22,521 bases of DNA from an uncultured Bacilli bacterium (GTDB taxonomy: Bacteria; Bacillota_I; Bacilli_A; RF39; UBA660), in NCBI GenBank assembly GCA_934096535.1, contig CAKOMC010000023.1:1-22521 (forward strand). Reading direction: 5' to 3'. Below, piece by piece: positions 1 to 7,632 of the stretch. How positions within the stretch are numbered: the stretch's first letter is position 1; each line of letters opens with the position of its first letter. A model generated the notes under the pieces. It worked only from the letters and a program-made list of their open reading frames with translations, was not told the origin of the DNA and searched no databases. Both the position numbers and the translations under genes were made by a program.

Positions 1-68
1 CATTCTTCATCAGTAGATTTATTCAAATATCTAATATCTTCTAATTCTGTACCTCTTATCCATTCCAT
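1..68 (-). CDS. Unknown protein, N-terminal fragment cut by window edge
   Basis: An open frame starts at the ATG at 66-68 and runs off the left edge, giving 22 complete codons (begins MEWIRGTELEDI, continues RYLNKSTD). A strong Shine-Dalgarno (AGAGGGGGA, about 76-84) lies 7 bases upstream and a near-consensus promoter lies just before that, so the start is well supported although little protein is visible. I do not recognise the family from this fragment. It is the first gene after the terminator that closes the XRE regulator gene, so it begins a separate transcript. Confidence 0.55.
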   Translation of the reverse strand, partial: MEWIRGTELEDIRYLNKSTDEE

Positions 69-95
69 GCATTATCCCCCTCTTTGTTGGAGATT

Positions 96-124
96 ATCAT
101 AACGCATAGTTTACACCGTGTCAA
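96..124 (-). promoter_or_regulatory. Sigma-A promoter TTGACA-17-TATGAT
   Basis: On the minus strand a perfect -35 TTGACA (119-124) is followed after 17 bases by TATGAT (96-101). This is the best housekeeping promoter in the window and it feeds the gene leaving the left edge. Predicted start of transcription is near 89, just ahead of the RBS. A perfect 14-bp palindrome sits immediately upstream of the -35. Confidence 0.8.
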
Positions 125-126
125 GC

Positions 127-140
127 TTTTAAGCTTAAAA
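127..140. repeat. Perfect palindrome TTTTAAGCTTAAAA upstream of -35
   Basis: A perfect 14-bp palindrome lies 3 bases upstream of the -35 of the edge-gene promoter. It overlaps the T-run of the neighbouring terminator, so part of the symmetry may simply reflect that. It could be an operator or an AT-rich UP element; the sequence does not decide. Confidence 0.4.
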
Positions 141-164
141 AACTACCCAATTATCTTAAGTAGT
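137..164 (-). terminator. Rho-independent terminator after XRE regulator
   Basis: On the minus strand ACTACTTAA pairs with TTGGGTAGT (9 pairs, two of them G-U) around a 5-base loop GATAA, followed by a run of T. It lies about 70 bases past the stop of the XRE regulator gene. Confidence 0.75.
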
Positions 165-231
165 CTTATAAACTCTACCTATGCTATTCCTATAGCGCTA
201 AGTGAGATAAAACGATTTAAAAGGGATATAA

Positions 232-975
232 CTACTTTCCTTTAGTTTCGCCTTTAGGATATATCAATTTATTATTACTTACCGTTAAATCTTTATTTAT
301 GACCATTTCTTCGGTATACTCTTTATCATCTAATTTATATGTTATATCAATGCTAAATTTACTATTCTTATACCCTTTTTGGGTAAATAATTCATCAGAG
401 CTGTAATCTTCAACATCTATTCCCGTAAAAAAACTATTTTGTTCTTTAATAACATCATCATCAATTTTAAAATCCACTTTAACAATATCAGTTTCCTTTA
501 TCCTATTATTTTTAATATTAAAAGTCCCATTTTCTAATATAAATTTCTCCCGAGATTCTACAAAAATGCCATTAGTATATGTAAAAGTATTGCTATCCCC
601 ATTTAAAATATAAACCTTAATTTTGTTAAAATTATTAAAGAAATATATACCAAATAAAATAGATAAGACAGTTAAAATTATCACTATAAAATTTATTAAT
701 CGAAATCTAAATACTTTTTTATTTAGTTTATCGGCTTCTGTTTCTAAAAAATCATCTTTTTCTTCTAAAGTGCCAAAAAACTCATCCATAGAAATATTAA
801 ATACCTTACATACTCTTTGCATTATTTCTATTGATAACCCTCTTTGGTCATTTTCTATTTTTGAATAATAACTTCTCGAAATCCCTAGTTTACTTGCTAG
901 TTCTTCTTGATTCATTTTGGAGTCTTTTCTTAATTTTTTTATCTTTGACCCCATTAGTTTTTCTTCGTTTTCCAT
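232..975 (-). CDS. Membrane-anchored XRE-family transcriptional regulator
   Basis: Predicted 247-aa DNA-binding regulator. Residues about 10-68 form a Cro/C1-type helix-turn-helix (core NQEELASKLGISRSYYSKIE). A single hydrophobic segment follows at about 92-112 (core FIVIILTVLSILFGIYFF), then a polar domain of about 130 residues expected outside the membrane. This layout suggests a regulator that senses something at the envelope, which is inference. The frame is open up to a GTG at 990, but the ATG at 975 is preferred because GTGAGG lies 9 bases upstream of it. It is preceded by a 43-aa ORF on the same predicted transcript and followed by a clear terminator. I do not recognise the C-terminal domain and no target can be named. 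Confidence 0.8.
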   Translation of the reverse strand: MENEEKLMGSKIKKLRKDSKMNQEELASKLGISRSYYSKIENDQRGLSIEIMQRVCKVFNISMDEFFGTLEEKDDFLETEADKLNKKVFRFRLINFIVIILTVLSILFGIYFFNNFNKIKVYILNGDSNTFTYTNGIFVESREKFILENGTFNIKNNRIKETDIVKVDFKIDDDVIKEQNSFFTGIDVEDYSSDELFTQKGYKNSKFSIDITYKLDDKEYTEEMVINKDLTVSNNKLIYPKGETKGK

Positions 976-1050
976 ACCCTTATGCCTCACAACTTAAATT
1001 TTACATTAAGAAATCTACTTTGTCTACCAATTTTTATCTATCATTAATCG

Positions 1051-1182
1051 TTATAGATATTTTTGTTCAACAGTTTCTTCTAAAGATTTATAATTTTGCA
1101 ATTTATCTAAATTTGTTTTTAAATGTGAAAACACATAAGCACCTAAAGTAAAATCATTTAGCTTAAAATTACAACAATTCAT
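1051..1182 (-). CDS. Possible 43-aa small protein upstream of XRE regulator
   Basis: An ATG at 1182 opens a 43-codon frame ending in TAA at 1051-1053. The product begins MNCCNFKLNDFTLGAYVFSH and ends in a helical, charged stretch (LDKLQNYKSLEETVEQKYL). A stop codon lies just two codons upstream of the ATG, so this is the only start. The RBS is weak (ATAAGA close to the start). It lies between a predicted promoter at 1225-1253 and the XRE gene, so it would be the first frame of that transcript. The amino-acid mix looks protein-like rather than random AT-rich sequence, but length and weak RBS keep confidence low. It may otherwise be an untranslated leader. Confidence 0.35.
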   Translation of the reverse strand: MNCCNFKLNDFTLGAYVFSHLKTNLDKLQNYKSLEETVEQKYL

Positions 1183-1224
1183 ATCTTATAAACACCATAA
1201 TTCATATTAGTTATTTCATTATTA

Positions 1225-1253
1225 TATATAGTCTATTTTTTCTAAAATTGCAA
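1225..1253 (-). promoter_or_regulatory. Sigma-A promoter TTGCAA-17-TATATA
   Basis: Minus-strand -35 TTGCAA (1248-1253) and -10 TATATA (1225-1230) with 17-base spacing, located just after the terminator of the Smr gene. It would drive the 43-aa ORF and the XRE regulator, leaving a leader of about 240 bases before the regulator. Confidence 0.6.
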
Positions 1254-1262
1254 GCTTTATTT

Positions 1263-1294
1263 AAAAAAAGTAAGTAGAACTTTTCCCACTTACT
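1263..1294 (-). terminator. Rho-independent terminator after kinase-Smr operon
   Basis: Minus-strand AGTAAGTGG pairs with CTACTTACT (9 pairs, one G-U) around an 8-base loop, followed by seven T. It sits 10 bases after the stop of the Smr gene and ends the kinase-Smr transcript. Confidence 0.85.
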
Positions 1295-1303
1295 ATTAGA
1301 ATT

Positions 1304-1573
1304 TTATTTTATCTGTAACTCTACAATGGTCTGACCATCATTTAAACCATCAATATAATATTTATTAACCCTTTTATTTCTTTTTAGCAATTCATGGGTT
1401 CTACTTCTTAAAGCCCCACTACCTTTACCATGAATAATGACTACTTTAGCATTTTTTAATTTAATATTATCTTTAATAAACGATTCAACTAAATAAACAA
1501 TGGTAGCTGTAGTCTCCCCGTGTAAATCAAGATGGGGAAAATAATCAGTAAAAGGATCAATTATTTTTCTCAT
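1304..1573 (-). CDS. Small stand-alone Smr-domain protein
   Basis: 89-aa protein that is essentially one Smr domain, the DNA/RNA-nicking or binding domain found at the C-terminus of MutS2 and as free small proteins. The two hallmark motifs are present: LDLHGET near residues 15-21 and HGKGSGALR near 48-56. There is no MutS-like ATPase part, so it is a free-standing Smr protein and not a truncated MutS2 as far as this window shows. Its ATG lies inside the end of the PfkB kinase gene (17-base overlap), so the two are translationally linked. What it acts on is not visible; a nuclease or RNA-binding role is family knowledge only. Confidence 0.8.
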   Translation of the reverse strand: MRKIIDPFTDYFPHLDLHGETTATIVYLVESFIKDNIKLKNAKVVIIHGKGSGALRSRTHELLKRNKRVNKYYIDGLNDGQTIVELQIK

Positions 1574-2462
1574 AAATTTTGTTTACCTCATCAAGTTTGG
1601 GAATAGAAAGTCTACCGCCAATAATTCTTGTGGCAAGACCTGCCGCAATATTACCATACTTTATAGCTTTTTCTAAAGCAAAACTGCTGGCAATTCCGTA
1701 ACTAAATGCCCCTGTAAAAATATCTCCACAACCTGATGGATCAACAACATCAATCTTTAACGCAGGGGAAATTTTTATTTGATTATCCACCATATACATG
1801 GCGCCATTATTTCCTAAGGTAATAATAATATTTTGATGTTCATAACGATTTCTAAGTTCCGTGTAAGCATTAACCAAACTCTGAACATTAGCACTATCAA
1901 TTGGCATTTTTAAGTGTCCACTGACAAAATCCATGGAACAAACTAAGTAATTTACTTTTAAAGCTAAATTAGCGATATCTTGGTTAAAGCGAGTTGCTCG
2001 AAGAATGGTAACTGCTTTAGGAAATCTTTCTACCGTTGATTTAGAAGCATAAGTATCATTACCGTCTAAAATAATTAAATCTGGTTGGAAATCAAAATCG
2101 AATTTTTTAAGCTTTACAAACTCATCAGCAACATCAAAAGAAGTTGGTATCTTGTTTTTACTATCTACTAGTACAAAAGATAAAACTGTATCTTTTTCAT
2201 AAGAAGTTTCAATATATCTTGTATCAACACCCGCCGTTTCTAACTCTTTACGAACTCTTATCCCATAAACATCATTACCAACTACGCCGGCAAATGTTGA
2301 TGAAACGCCCCACTTTGCTAACATATAAGAAACATTGCAGGCTGTTCCGCCCCCACAACCTATCTTATTAATAAATCTATCCTTAGTTCCTTCTTTAGGA
2401 TACTCAGAAACATTTACATATATATCATAATTTGCTTGACCTAATGACAAAGTCTTAATCAT
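1557..2462 (-). CDS. PfkB-family carbohydrate/nucleoside kinase
   Basis: 301-aa kinase of the ribokinase/PfkB family, which transfers phosphate from ATP to a sugar or nucleoside hydroxyl in the cytoplasm. The N-terminal Gly-rich motif GCGGGTACN lies near residues 35-43 and the C-terminal signature VVDPSGCGDIFTGAF near 237-251, including the catalytic Asp of the GxGD motif (here GCGD rather than the common GAGD). Length is normal for the family. The ATG at 2462 has a strong RBS (GGTGGAGG) 6-8 bases upstream. The substrate cannot be decided from sequence: ribose, fructose-phosphate, adenosine or another sugar are all possible. It is co-transcribed with the overlapping Smr gene. Confidence 0.85.
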   Translation of the reverse strand: MIKTLSLGQANYDIYVNVSEYPKEGTKDRFINKIGCGGGTACNVSYMLAKWGVSSTFAGVVGNDVYGIRVRKELETAGVDTRYIETSYEKDTVLSFVLVDSKNKIPTSFDVADEFVKLKKFDFDFQPDLIILDGNDTYASKSTVERFPKAVTILRATRFNQDIANLALKVNYLVCSMDFVSGHLKMPIDSANVQSLVNAYTELRNRYEHQNIIITLGNNGAMYMVDNQIKISPALKIDVVDPSGCGDIFTGAFSYGIASSFALEKAIKYGNIAAGLATRIIGGRLSIPKLDEVNKIYEKNN

Positions 2463-2494
2463 ATTTTTCCTCCACCTTAATCTCTATACTAAAA

Positions 2495-2500
2495 ATTATA
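2495..2500 (-). promoter_or_regulatory. -10 element TATAAT for PfkB kinase
   Basis: Minus-strand TATAAT (2495-2500) lies about 33 bases before the kinase ATG and just after the terminator of ppdK. The -35 region is only T-rich, so only the -10 is well supported. Confidence 0.5.
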
Positions 2501-2515
2501 CTATATTTTTAATTA

Positions 2516-2562
2516 GAAAAAAAGTACCAGTGTATTTTATTTTTAACCATGATACTTTTTTC
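2516..2562 (-). terminator. Terminator after ppdK, possibly bidirectional
   Basis: Minus-strand AAGTATCA pairs with TGGTACTT (8 pairs, one G-U) with a 20-base loop, flanked by an A-run on one side and a T-run on the other. It lies about 60 bases beyond the ppdK stop. The long loop makes it weaker than the other terminators here. Confidence 0.6.
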
Positions 2563-2621
2563 TAAAAACTTGTTATTACTTAAAATTATTATGATTTTTA
2601 ACATACTTAAAATAATTTAAA

Positions 2622-5249
2622 CTAGTCTAATTCTTTTTTATTTATTAAAGCTGCTTTTGCTGCCGCTAATTTAGCAACTGGTATGCGGTATGCTGAGGCC
2701 GAAATATAAGACAAACCAATTTTATCAAAGAAATTAATTGAGGTCTCATCAGCAGCATGCTCACCGCATACACCTAAAGATATATTATTCTTAACCTTTC
2801 TTGCCATCTGTGCTGAAATCTTCACTAAAGTTCCAACACCATTAGTATCTAAACTCATAAAAGGATCGTGACTTAAAATATCTTTAGCATAATAATCTTT
2901 CAAAAATTTAGCCGCATCATCTCTGGAAAAGCCAAAAGTTAACTGAGTTAAGTCATTAGTACCATAAGAGAAGAAATCACAAACCCTAGCCAATTCATCA
3001 GTTAATATAGCTGCTCTCGGTACTTCAATCATCGCCCCAATCTGATAATTTATCTGCATGTTTTTCTTTTCTAACACGCGTTTAATTTCTTTTTCCACAA
3101 TATCTTTAATATAAATAAATTCTTTTTTATCCATGATAAGTGGTAACATAATTTCTACTACTGGTTCAATTCCTTCTTTTTTAACATTACAAGCAGCTGA
3201 TATTACGGCATTAGTTTGCATAACAGCAATTTCTGGATAAGTAATATCAAGGCGGGAACCGCGATGTCCCATCATCGGATTAAACTCTTTTAAAGATTCG
3301 ATTTTTAATTTTAACGCCGCCACCGTGGTATTTAAAGCAGTGGCAAGTTCATTAATTTCTCTCTCTTCTTTAGGCAAAAATTCATGTAAAGGAGGGTCTA
3401 AATAACGAATAACAACCGGCAAACCGGAATTTAGACGATACAATTCTTCAAAATCTTTTTCCTGATAAGGCAATAAAGAAACTAAAGCTTGTAAACGCGT
3501 TTTCTTATCATCAGCTAAAATCATCTGACGGAATTTAAATATTCTTTCTTTTTCAAAGAACATATGCTCAGTTCTAACAAGCCCAATTCCTTCAGCGCCA
3601 AAATTTTTAGCAATCTCCATATCATTCTTGGTATCAGCATTAGCTCTGACGCCTAAATTCTTAATAGCGTCACACATTGTTAAAAGTTCATTAATAGCAG
3701 TATTATTACTAATACTTTCTAATTCTAAACTGCCTTCATAAACATTTCCTGTCGAACCGTCAATAGAAATGATATCCCCAGCATGTAGAGCTTTACCATC
3801 ACTAGTTATTAAAGTATCACTTGCAATATCCATATTACTACAACCACTAACACAGCAAATACCCATACCACGAGCAACTACGGCGGCATGAGAGGTCATT
3901 CCTCCACGAATGGTTAATACTCCTTCGGCATAGTGCATGCCTTCAATATCTTCTGGACTTGTCTCATGACGAACTAGAATGGTTTTAACTCCATCTTTAG
4001 CTTTCTTTATCGCAACGCTAGCTTCAAAAACAATTTCACCAACGGCAGCTCCTGGACTTGCTGCTAAGCCTTGACCAATTAATTTAGCCTTCTTTAAGCT
4101 ATCCTCTTTAAAAATAGGATGCAAGGCTTGGGTTATATCATCAGTACTTACTCTTCTAACAGCTTCTTCCATGCTAATTTTACCTTCTCGCACTAACGAA
4201 GTAGCAATATTTACAGAAGCTAGACCGGTTCTTTTACCATTTCTCGTCTGCAACATATAAAGTTTACCATCTTCGATTGTAAATTCCATATCTTGCATAT
4301 CTTTATAATAGTCTTCTAATTTTTTAGCAATATTTACAAATTCATTATAAACATCTGGCATAATATCTTTTAAAGTTTCAATACTTTGGGGAGTTCTAAC
4401 TCCTGCAACAACATCTTCTCCTTGGGCATTTATTAAGTACTCACCAAATAATTTAGGCTCACCATTTACTGGGCTTCTACTAAAGGCAACACCCGTTCCA
4501 GAATTATTATTCTTATTACCATAAACCATTGTTTGAATATTAACAGCTGTCCCCCAGTCATCAGGAATATTATTTATCTTTCGATAATATATAGCTCGCT
4601 TATTATTCCACGATCTAAATACAGCTCCAATAGCCATAATTAATTGACGATTAGCATCTTGAGGGAATGCTTCGTTTGTTAATTCTTGATACATTTCTTT
4701 ATATTTTTCACTAACATTATACCAATCATCACCTGTTAAATCGGTATCATTTATATAACCATGTTCTTTTTTATAATTAGTTAAATACTTTTCAAAAAGA
4801 CTTTTATCTTTACCCATAACGACATCAGCAAACATCATAATCAAACGACGATAAGAATCATAAACGAAACGCTTATTGTTTGTAATTTTCGTAAATGATA
4901 AGGCGACATCATCATTAAGTCCTAAATTTAGGATTGTATCCATCATTCCCGGCATACTACTTCTAGCTCCACTTCTAACGGAAACTAGTAGTGGGTTATT
5001 AATATCTCCCAAAATCTTACCGGTTCTTTTTTCTAAATCCGCTAAATGTTGATAAATTTCTTCTTCAATATCAACAGAAATATTCTCGCCTTCTAAATAA
5101 TACTTATTGCAAGCCTCGGTCGTTATAATAAAACCATCAGGAACTGGCATTCCTAAATTTTTCATACTAGCTAAGTTGGAACCCTTACCTCCAAGTAATT
5201 CCTTCATATCTTTTGTGCCTTCGCTAAAATCGTACACAAATTTTTTCAT
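2622..5249 (-). CDS. ppdK: Pyruvate, phosphate dikinase
   Basis: 875-aa cytoplasmic enzyme that interconverts pyruvate + ATP + Pi with phosphoenolpyruvate + AMP + PPi. In anaerobes it often acts in glycolysis, making ATP with pyrophosphate. The N-terminal nucleotide-binding domain (GGKGSNLASM near 20-29; SVRSGARSSMPGMMDT near 90-105), the swivelling phosphohistidine domain (GGMTSHAAVVARGMG, catalytic His454) and the C-terminal PEP/pyruvate barrel (GVCGEHAAD, catalytic Cys828) are all complete, and the length matches the family. GAAGGAGA supports the start at 5249. It stands alone between the recombinase and the kinase. No PPDK regulatory protein gene lies in this window. The promoter in the AT-rich 130 bases upstream could not be resolved. 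Confidence 0.97.
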   Translation of the reverse strand: MKKFVYDFSEGTKDMKELLGGKGSNLASMKNLGMPVPDGFIITTEACNKYYLEGENISVDIEEEIYQHLADLEKRTGKILGDINNPLLVSVRSGARSSMPGMMDTILNLGLNDDVALSFTKITNNKRFVYDSYRRLIMMFADVVMGKDKSLFEKYLTNYKKEHGYINDTDLTGDDWYNVSEKYKEMYQELTNEAFPQDANRQLIMAIGAVFRSWNNKRAIYYRKINNIPDDWGTAVNIQTMVYGNKNNNSGTGVAFSRSPVNGEPKLFGEYLINAQGEDVVAGVRTPQSIETLKDIMPDVYNEFVNIAKKLEDYYKDMQDMEFTIEDGKLYMLQTRNGKRTGLASVNIATSLVREGKISMEEAVRRVSTDDITQALHPIFKEDSLKKAKLIGQGLAASPGAAVGEIVFEASVAIKKAKDGVKTILVRHETSPEDIEGMHYAEGVLTIRGGMTSHAAVVARGMGICCVSGCSNMDIASDTLITSDGKALHAGDIISIDGSTGNVYEGSLELESISNNTAINELLTMCDAIKNLGVRANADTKNDMEIAKNFGAEGIGLVRTEHMFFEKERIFKFRQMILADDKKTRLQALVSLLPYQEKDFEELYRLNSGLPVVIRYLDPPLHEFLPKEEREINELATALNTTVAALKLKIESLKEFNPMMGHRGSRLDITYPEIAVMQTNAVISAACNVKKEGIEPVVEIMLPLIMDKKEFIYIKDIVEKEIKRVLEKKNMQINYQIGAMIEVPRAAILTDELARVCDFFSYGTNDLTQLTFGFSRDDAAKFLKDYYAKDILSHDPFMSLDTNGVGTLVKISAQMARKVKNNISLGVCGEHAADETSINFFDKIGLSYISASAYRIPVAKLAAAKAALINKKELD

Positions 5250-5378
5250 TTCGCATCTCCTTCTATTCTAATTAAATATAGCATTTTTTAACTTAATTTA
5301 CTACTAATTTTTTTGTCATTTTTTATATGTTTATTTTTTTATTGCCTTGATCTTATTTTCCATTATATTTTGCAAACC

Positions 5379-6251
5379 TCAGCGTTTAAATGCTTTTAAA
5401 TACTCTGTTCTTACAACTTCATTAGTAACATGAGTGTAAATACCTGTCGTAGACAAGGACTTATGCCCAAGTAATTCTTGAACACTCCTAATATCACAAC
5501 CATTATTAAGCATTTCTGTAGCAAAAGAATGTCTTAATGTATGGGGAGTAACTTTTTGTTTTAATAAAGCTTGTTTCGTCACTGAGTTTATTAAGTATTC
5601 GGCACCCCTTCTCGTTAATTTAGTATAATTCTTATTTAAAAACAAATAATTTTTATCCGGGCTATTAATGCCAACTCTTATAGTCATATAATCATTCAAA
5701 TAACTAAGCGCATACTCTCCAAAATAAACTATGCGTTCTCTGTTTCCTTTACCCAAAACTCTAATACTACATTCATTTTTATTTATATCACTCAATTTGA
5801 TATTAACTGCTTCACTAACCCGCAAACCAGTATCAAATAAAATTTCTAAAAAAAGTAAATTTCTTGTTCTTAAAAATTCATTTTCTTCTTTTTCGATTTG
5901 TTTAATTAAAGTCATGTATTCTTCATAGTTAATAAAGTTAGGTAGTTTTTTTTCTTTCCTAGGACGATTAATATCTTTAAAATAGTTATACTTAACATAC
6001 TTCATTTTTACTAAGTAATTATAATAATCATTAAGACTACTTAAAAGACGATTAATACTACTACTTTTATACTTAGCTTCATCTAAATATTTAAGATAAG
6101 TCCTAATGACATCGCGATTAACATCTTTATAATTTATTTTACTTTCTTTTAAATATTCTAAAAAAATATTGATATCACTAAGATAACTATTTACAGTATT
6201 AATACTATATTTTCGTCCATTTTTTAAATAATTTTCAAATTCTTTTAACAT
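5379..6251 (-). CDS. Tyrosine site-specific recombinase, XerC/XerD type
   Basis: 290-aa recombinase with the size and layout of XerC/XerD: an N-terminal SAM-like core-binding domain (about 1-90) and a C-terminal catalytic domain. The full catalytic set is visible: Arg144 (DTGLRVSE), Lys168 (VLGKGNRE), His237 and Arg240 (TPHTLRHSFAT), His263 (LLGHKSLSTT) and nucleophile Tyr272 (IYTHV). Chromosome-dimer resolution at dif is the usual role, with DNA cut and rejoined through the Tyr. Whether it is XerC, XerD or a lone Xer cannot be told. There are no mobile-element genes, att repeats or excisionase next to it, so a housekeeping role is more likely than a phage integrase. It follows deoD but a terminator lies between them. 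Confidence 0.9.
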   Translation of the reverse strand: MLKEFENYLKNGRKYSINTVNSYLSDINIFLEYLKESKINYKDVNRDVIRTYLKYLDEAKYKSSSINRLLSSLNDYYNYLVKMKYVKYNYFKDINRPRKEKKLPNFINYEEYMTLIKQIEKEENEFLRTRNLLFLEILFDTGLRVSEAVNIKLSDINKNECSIRVLGKGNRERIVYFGEYALSYLNDYMTIRVGINSPDKNYLFLNKNYTKLTRRGAEYLINSVTKQALLKQKVTPHTLRHSFATEMLNNGCDIRSVQELLGHKSLSTTGIYTHVTNEVVRTEYLKAFKR

Positions 6252-6261
6252 AACTTATCCT

Positions 6262-6285
6262 AAAAAAATAGGCCTTAAGACCTAT
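6262..6285 (-). terminator. Rho-independent terminator after deoD
   Basis: Minus-strand ATAGGTC pairs with GGCCTAT (7 pairs, one G-U) around loop TTAA, followed by seven T. A second short hairpin (GTTGG/CCAAC, 6294-6310) lies between it and the deoD stop. The recombinase start is only 11 bases further on, so either readthrough occurs or the recombinase has a promoter hidden here. Confidence 0.8.
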
Positions 6286-6319
6286 ATTTCCAAGTTGGTG
6301 CAACGCCAACATTCCCTTT

Positions 6320-7051
6320 TTATTTTATTATGGCATCAAGTGCTAAAGTAATCATGTCATCAAGTGATTTTTCACGGTCTTCAATTGGTAAAACTACATC
6401 ACTAAACTTAGAATCGACAGCGGTTACGATGGCACTAGCCTCTTTCTTAAATGAATTTGCAACATGAACAAGAGCATAAGCTTCCATTTCTTCGGCAATT
6501 GGATCTACATCGTCTGGGATTCTTTTTAAAACATTATCCATATTGATATAAGGGCCAAAAGCATCACATGTAAGCATTGTTCCAACATGTAGCTTTTTAT
6601 CTTGTTCTCTAGCTGTAGCAATTATATTTTCATTTAATTTTTTACTTGGATAAACCATATTTTTATCATAGCCATCATAATTATAAGCAAAATTTGATAA
6701 ACTAAAGACATTATCCGCAAGTATTAATTCTGGAACATTTATATCTTTGGTTACAACACCGCAAGTTCCAATGCGAATTATTTTTTCAACATTAAAATAA
6801 TAAAATAATTCAAAAGCATAAATGCTCATACTAGGCATCCCCATGCCACTACCCATAATAGTTACTTTATGTCCTTTATAAGTTCCTGTAAAGCCAAACA
6901 TATTACGAACGCTGGTAACTAGTCTAGCATTTTCTAAAAACTTTTCAGCAATATATTTTGCCCGCAAAGGGTCCCCCGGCATTAAAACTAAAGGCGCTAT
7001 ATCTTTTTTATCATTTACTTTAATATGAATAGGCTCTTCTTGTGGTTTCAT
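6320..7051 (-). CDS. deoD: Purine nucleoside phosphorylase, DeoD type
   Basis: 243-aa cytoplasmic enzyme of the hexameric DeoD branch of the nucleoside phosphorylase family. It splits purine (deoxy)nucleosides with phosphate to a free base and (deoxy)ribose-1-phosphate for salvage. Family motifs include VLMPGDPLRAKYIAEKFL (near 22-39), GFTGTYKGHKVTIMGSGMGMPS (around 53-75), the nucleoside-binding EEMEAYAL and the catalytic-Asp region AVDSKFSD. Length equals the family norm. The ATG at 7051 has a full AGGAGGATAG RBS. It is transcribed away from the unknown plus-strand gene at 7293. Substrate range (adenosine versus inosine/guanosine) is not decided by sequence alone. Confidence 0.95.
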   Translation of the reverse strand: MKPQEEPIHIKVNDKKDIAPLVLMPGDPLRAKYIAEKFLENARLVTSVRNMFGFTGTYKGHKVTIMGSGMGMPSMSIYAFELFYYFNVEKIIRIGTCGVVTKDINVPELILADNVFSLSNFAYNYDGYDKNMVYPSKKLNENIIATAREQDKKLHVGTMLTCDAFGPYINMDNVLKRIPDDVDPIAEEMEAYALVHVANSFKKEASAIVTAVDSKFSDVVLPIEDREKSLDDMITLALDAIIK

Positions 7052-7073
7052 TTTTCTATCCTCCTATGATTAC

Positions 7074-7079
7074 ATTATA
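7074..7079 (-). promoter_or_regulatory. -10 element TATAAT for deoD
   Basis: Minus-strand TATAAT at 7074-7079, with a predicted start about 16 bases before the deoD ATG. The matching -35 (TTTTAT at 17 bases) is weak. Confidence 0.5.
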
Positions 7080-7143
7080 GCCTAAATTTACTAATAATAA
7101 AACTAAAAATTTGCAAAAACTTAATTTTTTTAAGATATAGGCC

Positions 7144-7177
7144 TTTACAATAGCCTAACTTTCTAGTAATCTAGAAA
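7144..7177 (+). promoter_or_regulatory. Candidate promoter with inverted repeat over the -10
   Basis: Plus-strand TTTACA (7144-7149), a 17-base spacer, then TAATCT (7067+100, that is 7167-7172). A perfect inverted repeat, TTTCTAG-TAAT-CTAGAAA (7160-7177), covers the -10 and could be an operator for the divergent unknown gene at 7293. A second short inverted repeat (TAGGC/GCCTA, 7138-7157) overlaps the -35. The role is inferred from position only. Confidence 0.4.
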
Positions 7178-7256
7178 ATTATAAAATTTTTTTAGCAACT
7201 TGTAGGTAAAAAAGCAAAAATTTATAAAAAAAATATAAGAGAAAGGATTAATTAGG

Positions 7257-7276
7257 TTGTTAAGAATATTTAACAA
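7257..7276 (+). repeat. Leader hairpin TTGTTAA-6-TTAACAA
   Basis: A perfect 7-bp inverted repeat with a 6-base loop lies between an RBS-like AGAAAGGA (7240-7247) and the ATG at 7293. It would fold in the mRNA leader of the unknown gene and could bring the distant RBS closer to the start. There is no T-run after it, so it is not a terminator. Confidence 0.5.
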
Positions 7277-7292
7277 TTAAATAATTTTGATT

Positions 7293-7598
7293 ATGAAAGA
7301 CCAATTAGATTGCATTGAAATTAGTATTAATAAAAATTTTTATACCATTAGATATAATGGGTTTGCTAAAAAAACTACGGATAGTACCATTATTGCAAAT
7401 CTTTTAAACAAAGATTATGGTCCCTTAATATCCTATTCTAAAAAAGGTAACGATTTAAATCTTAAATTTCAAAAAATGATTATATCTATTAAAAGTATCA
7501 GAAATATCAATAAACGCGGAAATGACTTAGCTCTCTTTAATTATCTCGTTTCAATAAACAATCCTAATATTTTAAAACTAGTTAAAAAGAAGGCCTAA
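7293..7598 (+). CDS. Unknown small basic protein
   Basis: 101-aa protein on the plus strand, the only gene in this orientation in the left two thirds of the window. It begins MKDQLDCIEISINKNFYTIR and is rich in Lys, Asn and Ile with a KLVKKKA tail. There is no signal peptide, membrane segment or motif I recognise. The ATG at 7293 is preferred over TTG at 7287, but neither has an RBS in the usual place; the good purine-rich site is about 45 bases upstream, beyond a hairpin. It converges on sigK with only 34 bases between the stops. Composition and frame length argue for a real gene, while the function is open. Confidence 0.6.
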   Translation: MKDQLDCIEISINKNFYTIRYNGFAKKTTDSTIIANLLNKDYGPLISYSKKGNDLNLKFQKMIISIKSIRNINKRGNDLALFNYLVSINNPNILKLVKKKA

Positions 7599-7632
7599 AT
7601 TTAGTCTCGGATAATATATATATTTCTTACCA

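Noticed and set aside
623..1151. Two overlapping plus-strand frames (623-868 and 831-1151)
   Set aside because: They lie antisense to the XRE regulator and its leader, have low-complexity Leu/Phe/Ser-rich products and no RBS; they are shadows of minus-strand sequence.
5379..6251. Recombinase as the integrase of a mobile element
   Set aside because: Size and motifs fit housekeeping Xer proteins and no phage, transposon, excisionase or att-like repeats were seen around it.
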